From Bacillota bacterium (lineage in GTDB: Bacteria; Bacillota; UBA4882; UBA8346), in NCBI GenBank assembly GCA_029974635.1, contig JARKQY010000050.1, forward strand, positions 1 through 48,975: a stretch of 48,975 nt of DNA. The letters are read 5' to 3'. Below the pieces are notes generated by a model, which saw nothing but the letters and a program-made list of their open reading frames with translations, did not search any database and was not told the DNA's origin. Position 1 is the stretch's first letter. Every line of letters begins with the position of its first letter. A program made the translations under genes and the position numbers. Shown here in pieces: positions 1 through 9,479 of the stretch.

Positions 1-33
1 ATTTTTGGGAAAAAATCACGGGCAACGACATGA
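1..33 (+). CDS. 3' end of an upstream gene (partial)
   Basis: An open frame enters from the left edge, reads IFGKKSRATT and stops at TGA (31-33). The stop overlaps the ATG of the next gene as ATGA, the usual arrangement for translational coupling. DUF1048 genes often follow a PadR-family regulator, so this could be the tail of one, but ten residues cannot identify it. Confidence 0.4.
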   Translation: MFGKKSRATT

Positions 34-344
34 CTAAAGAATTGAAAACTTTTGAATCGCGAGCCAAAAAGCTACCGGCTGATTATCAAGCGGCATGGGA
101 AAAAATTAATGCCAATCTTTGGCCGCACTCAGATTTCACCGGTCGCAACCTCATGCCAATTCTCGACGGTGTGCTTGGCCTGCTCGAAGAAGCGGCGGCG
201 GATGGTCAGAGTGTTGGGGAGGTTTTGGGTGACGATATCAAAGGCTTCTGTTCAGCGCTGGCCGGTGAAGAAGGGGCAAAGTCTTATCGCGACAAGTGGC
301 GCGAGCAACTCAACAATAATATCGCAAAAAAAATAGGTAAATAG
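30..344 (+). CDS. DUF1048 family protein (first copy)
   Basis: A 104-residue soluble, charged, helical protein with no signal peptide or membrane segment. The core pattern LPADYQxAW...ILDGVLGLLEEAAADGQSVGEVLGDDIKGFC matches DUF1048, a small family found in Firmicutes beside PadR regulators and ABC-2 exporters; its biochemical role is unknown. The ATG overlaps the stop of the upstream gene. A second DUF1048 gene follows after 9 bp and shares the pattern, so the two look like tandem paralogues. Family assignment is from recognition of the pattern; function is not claimed. Confidence 0.8.
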   Translation: MTKELKTFESRAKKLPADYQAAWEKINANLWPHSDFTGRNLMPILDGVLGLLEEAAADGQSVGEVLGDDIKGFCSALAGEEGAKSYRDKWREQLNNNIAKKIGK

Positions 345-353
345 GAGGATAAA

Positions 354-704
354 ATGAGCATACAAGATATCATCGAAGGCAAAAAAAAGTGGCGAGCGCA
401 CGTGGCGCGTGTCAAAGCGCTCCCGCAAGATTATCAGATTGTTTATAAAGAGATTCAAAAATATCTCTTTAAGGTCGGCCCTGTTGAGCTAACCGACGGG
501 ACGGGTTTGCTCTCGGGGATTATCGATCTTTTTGAAGAGGGCGCGGCCCTGGGGAAAGGCGTGCTCGAAGTGACGGGCAGTGACGTAGCGGCTTTCTGCG
601 ACGAACTAATCAAAGATTCAAAAACTTACGCTGACATCTATCAGGAATCTGTTGACCAAGAAGTTAACAAGGCCATGAAAAAGGTTACGGATAAAGCAAA
701 GTAA
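354..704 (+). CDS. DUF1048 family protein (second copy)
   Basis: A 116-residue soluble protein preceded by a clear AGGAGG ribosome binding site 6 bases upstream of ATG. It shares with its neighbour the LPQDYQ start, a central GLLSGIIDLFEEGAALGKGVLEVTGSDVAAFCDEL segment and a lysine-rich end. Members are short helical proteins of unknown function, commonly placed just before an ABC-2 drug-exporter pair, which is what follows here. Because that exporter has lost its ATPase, this gene may now be an orphan. Confidence 0.8.
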   Translation: MSIQDIIEGKKKWRAHVARVKALPQDYQIVYKEIQKYLFKVGPVELTDGTGLLSGIIDLFEEGAALGKGVLEVTGSDVAAFCDELIKDSKTYADIYQESVDQEVNKAMKKVTDKAK

Positions 705-719
705 ACGGGGGATATCGGG

Positions 720-902
720 ATGGAAAAAGCAATCCAAGTGAAAGGACTGCGAAAGTCCTACAAGAAACTTCATGTTTTAAAGAGCGTAGATCTTGATTTT
801 GCGAAGCATGGACACCATCATCACCGTCACCATCACTCCGATTGCGATGATGCTGCTGTTCGTCTATGTGTTCGGCGGCGCAATCCAAACCGGTACGGAT
901 AA
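720..902 (+). pseudogene. ABC transporter ATPase, 5' remnant fused to permease DNA
   Basis: The first 26 or so codons (MEKAIQVKGLRKSYKKLHVL and onward to VDLDF) are the standard start of a drug-export ABC ATPase, with a ribosome binding site (GGGGAT) before ATG. From about position 797 the DNA becomes permease sequence in another frame, so the reading frame continues as a histidine-rich nonsense tail and stops at 902. Walker A, signature motif, Walker B and H-loop are all missing. The likely event is one deletion of most of the ATPase gene plus the first codons of the permease. It cannot encode an ATPase. Confidence 0.8.
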
Positions 903-1500
903 CTATGTGAATTACTTGTTACCCGGTATGCTGCTGATCGCTATTGCAAGCGGTATAGCCTATACGGCTTTCCGTCTGTTTATGGATATGCAGCGTGGCA
1001 TATTTGAGCGGTTCCACTCTATGCCGATTGCGCGTTCGGCGGCGCTGTGGGGGCATGTGCTGACTTCGCTGGTATCCAATGCGATTTCGGTTGTCGTAAT
1101 CATTCTCGTAGCGCTGATCATGGGCTTCCGCTCGTCGGCAGGAGTATTATCATGGCTTGCCGTGGCCGGTATACTCGCGCTGTTTACGCTGGCCTTGACA
1201 TGGATCGCGGCGATTGCCGGACTGTCCGCAAAATCGGTGGACGGCGCCAGCGCCTTTTCCTATCCGCTTCTCTTCCTGCCGTTTATCAGCTCGGCGTTTG
1301 TACCGACCGAGTCGATGCCGGGGCCTGTCCGCGCCTTTGCTGAAAACCAGCCGGTGACCTCTATCGTTGAGGCGATTCGTTCCCTGCTTGCGGAACAGCC
1401 CGTCGGCAACGATATTTGGATCGCGCTCGCATGGTGCTTGGGTATTCTTGTTGTTGCGTATTTTTTTGCAATGAGCGCGTATAGGCGCAAGGCATCATGA
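793..1500 (+). CDS. ABC-2 type permease, 5'-truncated
   Basis: The frame opens at TTG 793 and encodes 235 residues; from LRSMDTIITVTITPIAMMLL onward it reads as an intact ABC-2 membrane subunit of the daunorubicin-exporter type. About six hydrophobic segments are visible, and the typical FVPTESMPGPVRAFAENQPV loop precedes the last two. Family members start about 15-25 residues earlier, and that part is gone with the ATPase (junction near 797-804). No ribosome binding site precedes TTG 793 or the internal ATG at 808. Even if translated, it has no ATPase partner in this window, so it is probably non-functional. Confidence 0.7.
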   Translation: MILRSMDTIITVTITPIAMMLLFVYVFGGAIQTGTDNYVNYLLPGMLLIAIASGIAYTAFRLFMDMQRGIFERFHSMPIARSAALWGHVLTSLVSNAISVVVIILVALIMGFRSSAGVLSWLAVAGILALFTLALTWIAAIAGLSAKSVDGASAFSYPLLFLPFISSAFVPTESMPGPVRAFAENQPVTSIVEAIRSLLAEQPVGNDIWIALAWCLGILVVAYFFAMSAYRRKAS

Positions 1501-1525
1501 GACATCGATACACAATCCTCGCGAT

Positions 1526-1565
1526 AATGGCTTTTGTATATCAAAGCCATTGCCGTTATTTTTAA
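1526..1565 (+). terminator. Rho-independent terminator after permease
   Basis: A perfect 9-bp stem (AATGGCTTT 1526-1534 with AAAGCCATT 1543-1551) and an 8-base loop are followed by a T-rich run at 1557-1564. It lies 26 bp after the permease stop. Confidence 0.6.
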
Positions 1566-1701
1566 GAATTGGCTTCGAGGCAATTCAAAACCCTGCTTCT
1601 CAGCGTAACGAAAATAAGGAAATGCACGATAGCGGCATGACTCACAAAGAGCGCAAAGCGCAGGAATTGTTATTAACGCCTGGCACTGCAATCCTTTATC
1701 A

Positions 1702-2592
1702 TTATTTTATAGTATAGACTTCATGAATTAGTTCCATCATGGCCTTTAGTGCTCGCGTGAGCCATTTGTGCTTGTGATATACTACTTGGTTTTTTATTTG
1801 AAAATCAGGTCCTTGCCATTTAAGATCTATCAATTGTCCATTTTGTATTTCTTCCTCTACGACTACCCGTGGAAGAAGTGTTACCCCAAGTCCGCTTATG
1901 ACCAGTTTTTTTATTGCTTCTATGCTTCCGCATTCCATCACTGATCCAAGCCGAATAGCTGCTGCGGTCAGAATTCCTTCCATGACTACACGGTAGCTGT
2001 GGCCACTCTCTGTCAAGATCAGATCCATCCCAGTTAAGTCCACAGGACTTATGGGAATTTTATCGACAATTTGATGCTCTGCAGCTGCCAGGACTACCAT
2101 TGCTTCATCAAACAAGGTTTCAGCGGTTAGCATTTCAGATGAAATTTGTCTATCCATATAAAAAGCTATATCAATGGAGTTTTCCGTCAGCCAACAGCAA
2201 AGCTCGGAAGCACCCCCAAGTTTGAGGATTATTTCAACCTCCGGATAACGTCTACGATATTCTTTAAGCAATGGTGGCAAATAAGAGATACAGAGTGATT
2301 CTGAGGCGCCTATCCTCAGTGTTCCTTTGGGAAGGGGCGAATCGGATATAATTTCCCTTGCTTCCGCATCCAGTTTCAATATTTGCTCCGCATATATCAA
2401 AAGCTTCCGGCCCTCAGCGGTTAACTTTATTTTACGGCCGAGCCTCTCAAACAGCTTGGTTTCAAGATCCTCCTCAAGCAACTGAATCTGGGCGGAGATA
2501 CTGGACTGTGCATAATCCAATATCTCCGCTGAACGGGAGAAGCTTTCAACCTTGGCTACAGTTAAGAAGGTTTTCAGTAGTTTAATTTCCAT
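1702..2592 (-). CDS. LysR family transcriptional regulator
   Basis: A 296-residue protein of normal LysR length. Residues 1-60 form the winged helix-turn-helix (MEIKLLKTFLTVAKVESFSR, then AEILDYAQSSISAQIQLLEE), and about 90-290 form the periplasmic-binding-like effector domain. The gene diverges from a LysE-type exporter across 188 bp containing LysR-like dyads, so it most likely controls that exporter and itself in response to a small molecule, perhaps an amino acid. The effector is not deducible. A run of weak ORFs on the opposite strand here is antisense shadow. Confidence 0.93.
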   Translation of the reverse strand: MEIKLLKTFLTVAKVESFSRSAEILDYAQSSISAQIQLLEEDLETKLFERLGRKIKLTAEGRKLLIYAEQILKLDAEAREIISDSPLPKGTLRIGASESLCISYLPPLLKEYRRRYPEVEIILKLGGASELCCWLTENSIDIAFYMDRQISSEMLTAETLFDEAMVVLAAAEHQIVDKIPISPVDLTGMDLILTESGHSYRVVMEGILTAAAIRLGSVMECGSIEAIKKLVISGLGVTLLPRVVVEEEIQNGQLIDLKWQGPDFQIKNQVVYHKHKWLTRALKAMMELIHEVYTIK

Positions 2593-2611
2593 AATAGTCT
2601 CACTTTTTAGT

Positions 2612-2626
2612 ATCGATATTTTCGAT
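2612..2626. promoter_or_regulatory. LysR-type operator candidate (T-N11-A dyad)
   Basis: ATCGA-TATTT-TCGAT is a 15-base inverted repeat containing the T-N11-A pattern typical of LysR boxes. It lies 20 bp before the LysR start codon, a position suited to autorepression and to activation of the divergent gene. Confidence 0.45.
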
Positions 2627-2746
2627 TTATCTCATCAATGATATTCGTTTTACAGATACTATAATTAGATGATACAATGGTTTTCAATAAATGTCTATGT
2701 CTATACCAAGTCCATTCAATTTCAAATAAATAAATATAAACTCATT

Positions 2747-2758
2747 GATAAATTTATC
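2747..2758. promoter_or_regulatory. AT-rich palindrome before lysE-type gene
   Basis: GATAAATTTATC is a perfect 12-base palindrome 22 bp upstream of the exporter start. It may be a second regulator site, but an AT-rich palindrome can arise by chance. Confidence 0.25.
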
Positions 2759-2780
2759 GAACTGAAAGGAAGGGTATCAA

Positions 2781-3407
2781 ATGTATATTTTCATTTCGTT
2801 AGCAAGCATATTACTAGCTGTATTGATTGGGGCAATGAGTCCTGGACCGAGCTTTTTGACTGTAGCTCGTATCTCAATGTCCGGGTCAAGACAAAATGGC
2901 ATTGCAGCCGCTGCCGGAATGGGTGGTGGAGCAGTTGTTTTTGCCATATTGGCCATATTGGGCTTGAAGGTTGTTTTCGCAGCATTTCCTTTGATATATT
3001 CGGTATTACAGCTTATTGGCGGAATTTATCTAATTTTCATAGGAATACGCATCTGGCAAGGGGCAAAAGCGACTATTATTGTTCAATCTACAAATTCTGA
3101 AAAGCAGGATACCTGGAGTCATGTATTTGCAGCCGCTTTTTTAATACAAATCAGTAATCCAAAAACAATTGTTTTTTACAGTAGCATTTTCGCGTCCCTG
3201 CTTCCCAATGGAATACCATTTTGGGTTGCTGTGGTACTTCCTTTGTTGGTATTTCTGGTAGAGTCCGGCTGGTATAGCTTCGTTGCTTTAATATTGTCTT
3301 CCAGCAAATCTCGCTCTTTATACCTGCGTTCAAAGATATGGATCGATCGAATTGCCGGCGGATTGATGCTGTTACTGGGAATCAAGCTTGTTACTTATAA
3401 AAGCTAA
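2781..3407 (+). CDS. LysE/RhtB family amino-acid exporter
   Basis: A 208-residue membrane protein with the length and fold of the LysE/RhtB family. The N-terminal GAMSPGPSFLTVAR signature is followed by about six hydrophobic segments, with a family-typical QISNPKTIVFYSS motif in the middle. Such proteins export amino acids or homoserine-lactone-like molecules across the inner membrane. A strong ribosome binding site (AAGGAAGG) precedes ATG. The divergent LysR gene is its likely regulator. The substrate cannot be read from sequence. Confidence 0.92.
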   Translation: MYIFISLASILLAVLIGAMSPGPSFLTVARISMSGSRQNGIAAAAGMGGGAVVFAILAILGLKVVFAAFPLIYSVLQLIGGIYLIFIGIRIWQGAKATIIVQSTNSEKQDTWSHVFAAAFLIQISNPKTIVFYSSIFASLLPNGIPFWVAVVLPLLVFLVESGWYSFVALILSSSKSRSLYLRSKIWIDRIAGGLMLLLGIKLVTYKS

Positions 3408-3432
3408 TTAGAGTTAAGGGTGCTTATTGTAC

Positions 3433-3453
3433 TATGACAGCCTAGCTGTCATA
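3433..3453. other. Small hairpin downstream of lysE-type gene
   Basis: A 9-bp stem (TATGACAGC with GCTGTCATA) with a 3-base loop lies 26 bp after the exporter stop. It has no T-run, so it is a weak terminator candidate. The rest of 3408-3595 shows nothing else I can support. Confidence 0.35.
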
Positions 3454-3595
3454 TGATTATGTGTAATCTGCGGTATCGAGTATTGGCCGGGTATATACTT
3501 GTGATCGGATGCTGATTTTTATCCATTACAGTCATGTTCATAGAGTGCTTTATAAATACTTACTTTTTTCAAAATCATCATTATCAATCTGGTTT

Positions 3596-3643
3596 AATTA
3601 TGAAAAACTATCTGGAGCTTTTTCCAGATAGTTTTTCATAATT
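3596..3643. terminator. Long terminator hairpin spanning the kdpD stop codon
   Basis: A perfect 21-bp inverted repeat (arms 3596-3616 and 3623-3643, 6-base loop) includes the stop codon of the short kdpD. On the minus strand the core stem CTATCTGGA/TCCAGATAG is followed directly by TTTTT. On the plus strand the same symmetry gives TTTTTC after the stem, so it could also stop transcription arriving from the lysE side. It marks the end of the kdp operon. Confidence 0.8.
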
Positions 3644-4778
3644 CATTGGGGATCACATGAACCTCCGCGCTAGGGGCTTTCTTTAAAAGTTTATCAATTG
3701 TGGAACCACGGAAGAAAGTCTGCAATTTCGTCCGGGCCGAGTGCCCGATAATGATTTGGTTAATATGCCGCCCGGCGGCGAACTCCGCTAATTTTCCGGA
3801 GACGCTTTTCCCGACTAAAGTAACCACTTCCGCTCCCAGTTGCCGGGCCAATTTATAGTGGCCCTCCAGCATCTGGCGTTCTCTGGGAGTAAATCTGGGC
3901 GCCAGGATATGAGTGCACTCAACGCTCACCACAAACCATTCGCATTTATAACGTTTAGACATCCTGGCGCCGCGGCGGATTAATTTTTTGGCGGAAGGAC
4001 TGGGAGTAATACAAACCATCAACCGTTCTACAGTATGCCAGGCTTCCTGAATGCCGTGTTCCTCCATATATTCAGAGAGATCCTCATCGACTTCATCGGC
4101 AGTCTGCCGTAACGCCAATTCACGCAGGGCATTTAAATTACCCTTCCGGAAGAAATTTTTCAATGCCTGATCTATTTTATCCATCCGGTAAATATTACCC
4201 CGCTTTAAGCGATTTTGCAGCGCATCCGGGGTAATATCCACGATTACGACCTCATCGGCATGTTCCACGATGTGGTCGGGAATGGTTTCCCGGACAGTGA
4301 CTCCGGTGATTTGCTTGACGACATCATTTAAACTCTCCAGATGTTGAATGTTCAATGTGGTAAGTACATTAATGCCGTGGGTTAAAATTTCTTCAACATC
4401 TTCGTATCTTTTTTTATGGATTGAACCCGGGGCATTGGTATGGGCCAACTCATCAATGACGACCACTTTGGGATCTCTGGCGATAATCGCTTCCACGTTC
4501 GTTTCTTCCAGAGTGATATCATTATAGGTTAACCTCTTGCGCGGAATAATTTCCAGATCGCCAATTTGTTTATCCGTCTCTTCCCGGCCGTGCGCTTCCA
4601 CATATCCTATAACAATATCTTCGCCACGCTTCGCACGACGGTTAGCCTCGTTCAACATGGAGTAGGTTTTGCCGACGCCAGGAGCATAACCGATAAATAT
4701 CTTTAAGTGGCCGCGTTCCTGAGTTTTACACATGGCTAATGCCGCTTCCGGGGTGGTTCGCTTGGCCTCTTGATCCAT
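3636..4778 (-). CDS. kdpD: Short KdpD: sensor and USP domains without kinase
   Basis: A 380-residue protein equal to the cytoplasmic N-terminal part of KdpD. Walker A (GYAPGVGKT, residues 30-38) and Walker B-like VVVIDELAHTN (about 105-115) lie in the osmosensitive K+ sensor domain, and a universal-stress-like domain occupies about 250-380. The four membrane helices and the histidine kinase of full KdpD (about 900 residues) are absent, and the ORF ends at a strong terminator, so this is a complete short gene and not a truncation by damage. Stand-alone KdpD domains are known in several bacteria. The kinase function probably resides in the divergent gene at 9864. In staphylococcal KdpD the USP domain binds c-di-AMP through an SxS...F motif; here SPS followed 20 residues later by F is only loosely similar. 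It sits 191 bp after kdpC, last in the operon. Confidence 0.9.
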   Translation of the reverse strand: MDQEAKRTTPEAALAMCKTQERGHLKIFIGYAPGVGKTYSMLNEANRRAKRGEDIVIGYVEAHGREETDKQIGDLEIIPRKRLTYNDITLEETNVEAIIARDPKVVVIDELAHTNAPGSIHKKRYEDVEEILTHGINVLTTLNIQHLESLNDVVKQITGVTVRETIPDHIVEHADEVVIVDITPDALQNRLKRGNIYRMDKIDQALKNFFRKGNLNALRELALRQTADEVDEDLSEYMEEHGIQEAWHTVERLMVCITPSPSAKKLIRRGARMSKRYKCEWFVVSVECTHILAPRFTPRERQMLEGHYKLARQLGAEVVTLVGKSVSGKLAEFAAGRHINQIIIGHSARTKLQTFFRGSTIDKLLKKAPSAEVHVIPNEL

Positions 4779-4969
4779 AATGTAACTACCTCACAGTTTT
4801 AAATTCAATTTAGTTATGCTATATATTAGTTTACTATCGTAGCATAAGACAGACACCTAAATATGGCTGAAGAAGATAGAAACAATCCGATATTGGCCAG
4901 AAAACCCTTCATGCCAGTCGTTTCTTTTCTCAAATGATTATGGCAATCTCATTCATAACTCTGATCGTC

Positions 4970-5590
4970 TTACTTTAACAATTCTGCGATTTCCAAATTG
5001 AGTTTAAGAACATTGACGTTCGGTTCGCCGAAGATCCCCAGGTACCGGCCTTTGGTATGTTTTGATACCAGCTTCTCCAGCTTGGCGGTGCTAATGCCAC
5101 TGGCTCTGGAAACAGCCGGGATTTGAATCCTGGCCGCCTCCGGGCTGATATGGGGATCCAATCCCGATCCGGAACTTGTCAACAGATCGGCCGGAATTTC
5201 TGCCTTTTTGACTCCGGGATGAGTTTGTAAGAACTCAGCCAGATCTTGTTGAACCCGTTCCATCAGCGCCGGGTTGGAGGGGGCCAGATTTGCCGAACCG
5301 GATGCAACTCCGCCGTAAGCCGTTTTGCCGTCTTTATCCGGTACGGTATCTTCCTTGGCATAGGTGTTGTAATTCACTGCGGAAACCCGGCCATGAAAGA
5401 AGCGCATATCGGTAAATTTCTGCCCTAAGAGTTCCGAACCCACCGGTTTTCCTTGATAGCCAACGATGCTGCCCCCAGCCTGTCTTGGGAAGATAACTTG
5501 GCTGACCCCTGTCATGGCCAGCGGATAAAGCAGGCCGCAGCTGACTAGTAATATTAAACTAAGCCGTAGCGCCCGAAAAAAAGTTTTCAT
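4970..5590 (-). CDS. kdpC: K+-transporting ATPase subunit KdpC
   Basis: A 206-residue protein with one N-terminal membrane helix (about 8-29) and a soluble domain containing [43 protein letters not shown] and [14 protein letters not shown], all KdpC hallmarks. KdpC is the single-span subunit that stabilises the KdpFABC complex and raises ATP affinity of KdpB. An AAGGAGG ribosome binding site precedes ATG, and the gene starts 14 bp after kdpB ends. Length is normal. Confidence 0.96.
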   Translation of the reverse strand: MKTFFRALRLSLILLVSCGLLYPLAMTGVSQVIFPRQAGGSIVGYQGKPVGSELLGQKFTDMRFFHGRVSAVNYNTYAKEDTVPDKDGKTAYGGVASGSANLAPSNPALMERVQQDLAEFLQTHPGVKKAEIPADLLTSSGSGLDPHISPEAARIQIPAVSRASGISTAKLEKLVSKHTKGRYLGIFGEPNVNVLKLNLEIAELLK

Positions 5591-5604
5591 TGGTTTATCC
5601 TCCT

Positions 5605-7662
5605 TCAGCCCATGTTTAATAGCTTCAAAAGCGGGTTAATGGCCAAATCAATCAATTTGATACCGAAGAACGGCACCAATACGCCCCCCAAGCCGTAGAT
5701 GAGCATATTCCGGGCCAAGATACGCTGGGCGCTCATAGGCTGATATTTCACCCCCCGCATGGCGATGGGAATCAAAGCCGGGATGATGAGAGCATTAAAG
5801 ATTAAGGCCGATAGAATCGCGCTTTGCGGCGTAGCCAGCCCCATGATATTGATGGCGTTCATCTGGGGAATGACGACGGTAAACATGGCCGGAATGATGG
5901 CAAAATACTTGGCGACATCATTGGCGATACTAAAGGTGGTTAGTGAACCGCGCGTGATCAGCAGTTGCTTGCCGATCTCGACGACTTCCAGAATCTTGGT
6001 AGGATCGGAGTCCAAATCCACCATATTAGCTGCTTCCTTAGCGGCAACCGTCCCGCTGTTCATCGCCAATCCTACATCCGCTTGCGCTAAAGCCGGTGCA
6101 TCGTTGGTCCCGTCGCCGGTCATCGCTACCAATTTTCCTTGCGCCTGCTCTTTTTTGATGACATCGATCTTCTGCTCCGGCTTGCATTCGGCTACGAATT
6201 CATCAACTCCCGCTTCACGGGCGATGGTAGCGGCAGTTAAAGGATTGTCCCCGGTACACATCACCGTTTTGATGCCAATGGCGCGTAAGCGGTTAAAACG
6301 GTCGATCAAACCGGGTTTAATGGTGTCTTTTAGATAAATGACGCCAAAGACTTCCTGATCCACACTAACTACCAACGGGGTACCGCCGGCCTTGGAAATT
6401 CGCTCGATTACCGTATTCAGATCGCCGGGAATGGTACCACCACGTTCAGTAACTAGTTGCTTGATGGCATCCCCAGCTCCTTTGCGTACTTGAGCGCCAT
6501 TGGGCAGGTTTGTTCCGCTCATCCGGGTCTGACCGGTAAATTCGATGAATTCCGCCGACCGGTATTCGGCTTCATCGACCTTCACCCCTTGCTGATTCGC
6601 CAGATCAACGACGGAACGCCCCTCAGGGGTATCATCCTGTAACGAAGCGATCAAAGAAAAACGAGCCAGGTTTTCAAGGGAGTGCTTACCCACCGGGATA
6701 AACTCCGCCGCCAGGCGATTGCCATAGGTGATCGTGCCGGTTTTGTCCAGGATCATGACATCCACGTCACCGCAAGCCTCAACGGCTTTACCGGACATGG
6801 CGATCACATTGAAACGGGTCACCCGGTCCATTCCGGCGATGCCGATAGCCGAAAGCAGTCCGCCGATAGTCGTGGGGATTAAACATACTAATAAAGCAAT
6901 TAACGTAGCGACCGGTATTTTCACCCCCGCATAAGTGGCCATGGGGTAAAGCGCGACGATCACCACGAGAAAAATCATGGTTAAACTGACCAGAACCATG
7001 GTTAAGGAGATTTCGTTGGGGGTTTTTTGGCGGGTTGCCCCTTCCACCAGCGAAATCATGCGCTCCAGAAACGATTCACCCGGGATGGCGGTAATTCTGA
7101 TTTTTAGCCAGTCGCTGGTTACCTTGGTACCGCCGGTTACCGAACTGAAATCGCCGCCCGCTTCCTTCATCACCGGGGCCGATTCCCCGGTAATCGCTGA
7201 CTCGTCTACGAAGGCCAACCCTTCAATAACTTCACCGTCATTAGGAATAATATCGCCGGTTTCAACCAGTACGATATCGTCTTTTTTGATAGTACTGGAA
7301 TTGACGATGGTGAATTGGCCGTTTTGATCGAACAATTTGGCTTTCGTATCTTTACGGGTCTTTTTTAAACTCTCCGCCTGGGCTTTGCCACGCCCTTCGG
7401 CCACCGCTTCGGCGAAATTGGCAAATAAGACTGTAATCAAGAGGATAACAGAAACGATTCCATTATATAAGCCCATTTGCCGTCCTTGTTCATTGAAGCT
7501 AGCCGGGAAAAACGTCAGGTACAGGGTAATGACAAAACCGATTTCTACCACAAACATCACCGGATTTTTAATCAGATACCGGGGATCCAGTTTTATAAAA
7601 GAATCCCGGAAGGCTTTCCTTAAAATAGCCCTGTCAATCCCTTTTTGAGGATGCTTGCTCAT
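5605..7662 (-). CDS. kdpB: K+-transporting P-type ATPase subunit KdpB
   Basis: The catalytic subunit, 685 residues, of normal length. The phosphorylation motif DKTGTIT has its Asp at residue 306. The TGES loop ([10 protein letters not shown]), the hinge motif [12 protein letters not shown] and the nucleotide-binding FTGQTRMSG region are present, together with about seven membrane helices. KdpB hydrolyses ATP to drive K+ taken in through KdpA. An AGGTGA ribosome binding site precedes ATG. It lies 24 bp downstream of kdpA and 14 bp upstream of kdpC, clearly one operon. Several long antisense ORFs in this stretch are shadows. Confidence 0.97.
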   Translation of the reverse strand: MSKHPQKGIDRAILRKAFRDSFIKLDPRYLIKNPVMFVVEIGFVITLYLTFFPASFNEQGRQMGLYNGIVSVILLITVLFANFAEAVAEGRGKAQAESLKKTRKDTKAKLFDQNGQFTIVNSSTIKKDDIVLVETGDIIPNDGEVIEGLAFVDESAITGESAPVMKEAGGDFSSVTGGTKVTSDWLKIRITAIPGESFLERMISLVEGATRQKTPNEISLTMVLVSLTMIFLVVIVALYPMATYAGVKIPVATLIALLVCLIPTTIGGLLSAIGIAGMDRVTRFNVIAMSGKAVEACGDVDVMILDKTGTITYGNRLAAEFIPVGKHSLENLARFSLIASLQDDTPEGRSVVDLANQQGVKVDEAEYRSAEFIEFTGQTRMSGTNLPNGAQVRKGAGDAIKQLVTERGGTIPGDLNTVIERISKAGGTPLVVSVDQEVFGVIYLKDTIKPGLIDRFNRLRAIGIKTVMCTGDNPLTAATIAREAGVDEFVAECKPEQKIDVIKKEQAQGKLVAMTGDGTNDAPALAQADVGLAMNSGTVAAKEAANMVDLDSDPTKILEVVEIGKQLLITRGSLTTFSIANDVAKYFAIIPAMFTVVIPQMNAINIMGLATPQSAILSALIFNALIIPALIPIAMRGVKYQPMSAQRILARNMLIYGLGGVLVPFFGIKLIDLAINPLLKLLNMG

Positions 7663-7686
7663 CGTAAAATCACCTCGAAATTTAAA

Positions 7687-9366
7687 TTAACGCCACAGGG
7701 TCAAATGCTCTGCAATCGGTCCCAAGGCAATTGCCGGGAAAAAGGTTAATGCCCCGATGATGATCACCACTGCGCATAGGACGCCCATAAAGAGGGGGTT
7801 ATCGGTCCGGAAGGTTCCAATGCTTACCGGGACGGCTTTCTTGACTGCCAGGGAACTGACAACGGCTAATAAAGCGATGATTGAAATATAACGTCCGCTA
7901 AACATTACTAAACCGGCGGAAATGTTCCAAAAGGCCGTGTTATCAGCCAATCCTTCAAAGCCGGAACCATTATTGGCCGCCGCGGAAGTGAATTGGTAAA
8001 TCACCTGGGATAACCCGTGAAAACCAGGATTGGAGATCCCTGCCAGCCCGGCGGGAGTAAGCAAGGCAATCATTGATGAAATTAGGATAACGAACGGATG
8101 CACCAAGATGGCGATAGCAATCAGTTTGATCTCCCGGCCTTCGATTTTTTTGCCCAAAAATTCCGGAGTCCGCCCAACCATCAGGCCGCACAGGAAAACG
8201 GTCAGGATCGCATACATCATCATGTTCATGAAGCCAACCCCTTTACCGCCGAAGACCACATTGATCATCATCTGCCATAAAGCCGTTAGCCCGCCTAAAG
8301 GTGTTAAAGAATCATGCATATTATTAACAGAACCGGTGGTACATGCCGTAGTAACCGTAGTAAATAAAGCGGATTCCGCGATTCCAAAGCGGACCTCTTT
8401 GCCTTCCATATTGCCCATGGTCTGGCTTAAACCGGATTTGGCCAAAAGAGGGTTGCCCATTTTTTCAGCGAAATAACAGGCGGGTAAAGCCATGGCCAAT
8501 AATAAGGCCATGGCGGCAAAGATCGTCCAAGCCTGTTTTTTATCGTTTAACATCAGCCCAAAAGCGTAAACCAGGGATGTTGGCAGCAGAAGCATCGATA
8601 AGATTTGAAGCAAATTGGTCAGCGGCGTAGGATTTTCGAACGGGTGGGCGGAGTTGCCTCCAAAAAATCCGCCGCCATTGGTGCCAAGATGCTTAATTGA
8701 AACCAGGCTGGCCACCGGACCCAAAGGAATATCCTGTAATTTACCCTCAATGGTCGTTACGGTCTGGTTCGGCGCCAGGGTTTGCGGTACGCCCTGCCAT
8801 ACTAAAATTAAAGTAACAATGATGGCAAGTGGCATAAAGATCCGAGTGGTCAGCCGGGTTACATCCACGAAAAAATTACCTAAAGTTTTGCTTTTTCCCA
8901 CCATGCCCCGGATAAAAGCGGCGGCAGCCGCAAAACCGGTAGCGGCGGAAGTAAACATTAGAAAAGTAATCGCCACCATCTGGCTTACATAGGATAAGCC
9001 CCATTCTCCGCTATAATCCTGGAGGTTGGTATTGGTAATGAAACTGATTGCCGTATTAAATGCCAGTGACGGCTCCATAGCCTTGATGGAGTTCGGATTC
9101 AAAAATAACAAGTGTTGCATCCGGAAAACCAAATAAACCAGGAGCGTCATGACCAAATTGGTTAACAGCAGAGCGATGACGTACTGTTTCCAATCCATCT
9201 CCGCTTGTTTAATGCCGCTGACTTTATAAATGAAACCATCAATCCGGTCCAGGACCGGATCGAAACAAGTTTTGGAACCGTTGATGACCCGGCAGATATA
9301 TTTTCCGGTAGGAATCACCAGCAGCATGGCTATGCCGAGAGTGGCGAGTATTTGCGGCCAATCCAT
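7687..9366 (-). CDS. kdpA: K+-transporting ATPase subunit KdpA
   Basis: A 559-residue integral membrane protein of normal KdpA length with about ten hydrophobic helices. The four selectivity-filter regions are recognisable, including TNGGGFFGGNSAHPFENP, CTTGSVNNMHDSLTPLGG and AAANNGSGFEGL. KdpA is the channel-like subunit that binds K+ with high affinity. An AAGGAGG ribosome binding site precedes ATG, and kdpF ends 16 bp upstream. No key motif appears altered. Confidence 0.97.
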   Translation of the reverse strand: MDWPQILATLGIAMLLVIPTGKYICRVINGSKTCFDPVLDRIDGFIYKVSGIKQAEMDWKQYVIALLLTNLVMTLLVYLVFRMQHLLFLNPNSIKAMEPSLAFNTAISFITNTNLQDYSGEWGLSYVSQMVAITFLMFTSAATGFAAAAAFIRGMVGKSKTLGNFFVDVTRLTTRIFMPLAIIVTLILVWQGVPQTLAPNQTVTTIEGKLQDIPLGPVASLVSIKHLGTNGGGFFGGNSAHPFENPTPLTNLLQILSMLLLPTSLVYAFGLMLNDKKQAWTIFAAMALLLAMALPACYFAEKMGNPLLAKSGLSQTMGNMEGKEVRFGIAESALFTTVTTACTTGSVNNMHDSLTPLGGLTALWQMMINVVFGGKGVGFMNMMMYAILTVFLCGLMVGRTPEFLGKKIEGREIKLIAIAILVHPFVILISSMIALLTPAGLAGISNPGFHGLSQVIYQFTSAAANNGSGFEGLADNTAFWNISAGLVMFSGRYISIIALLAVVSSLAVKKAVPVSIGTFRTDNPLFMGVLCAVVIIIGALTFFPAIALGPIAEHLTLWR

Positions 9367-9382
9367 GTCAACCCCTCCTTGG

Positions 9383-9460
9383 TTAGAATTTTTCCGGGTT
9401 CATGAGAACGTAACCCAGATATAAAAATAAAAGAACGGTAAGGATAAGTAAGATTGCCAT
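9383..9460 (-). CDS. kdpF: KdpF small membrane subunit
   Basis: A 25-codon ORF reading MAILLILTVLLFLYLGYVLM then NPEKF. KdpF proteins are single-helix peptides of about 25-30 residues ending in a (H/N)PEKF-type motif and encoded just before kdpA; this one matches in sequence, size and place. KdpF stabilises the KdpABC complex in lipid. A GAGGTGA ribosome binding site lies before ATG. The gene is too short for routine gene callers. Confidence 0.92.
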   Translation of the reverse strand: MAILLILTVLLFLYLGYVLMNPEKF

Positions 9461-9479
9461 CTTAATTCACCTCATCATT

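Noticed and set aside
5759..6337. Plus-strand ORF of 192 codons within kdpB
   Set aside because: Antisense shadow of a strongly conserved ATPase gene.
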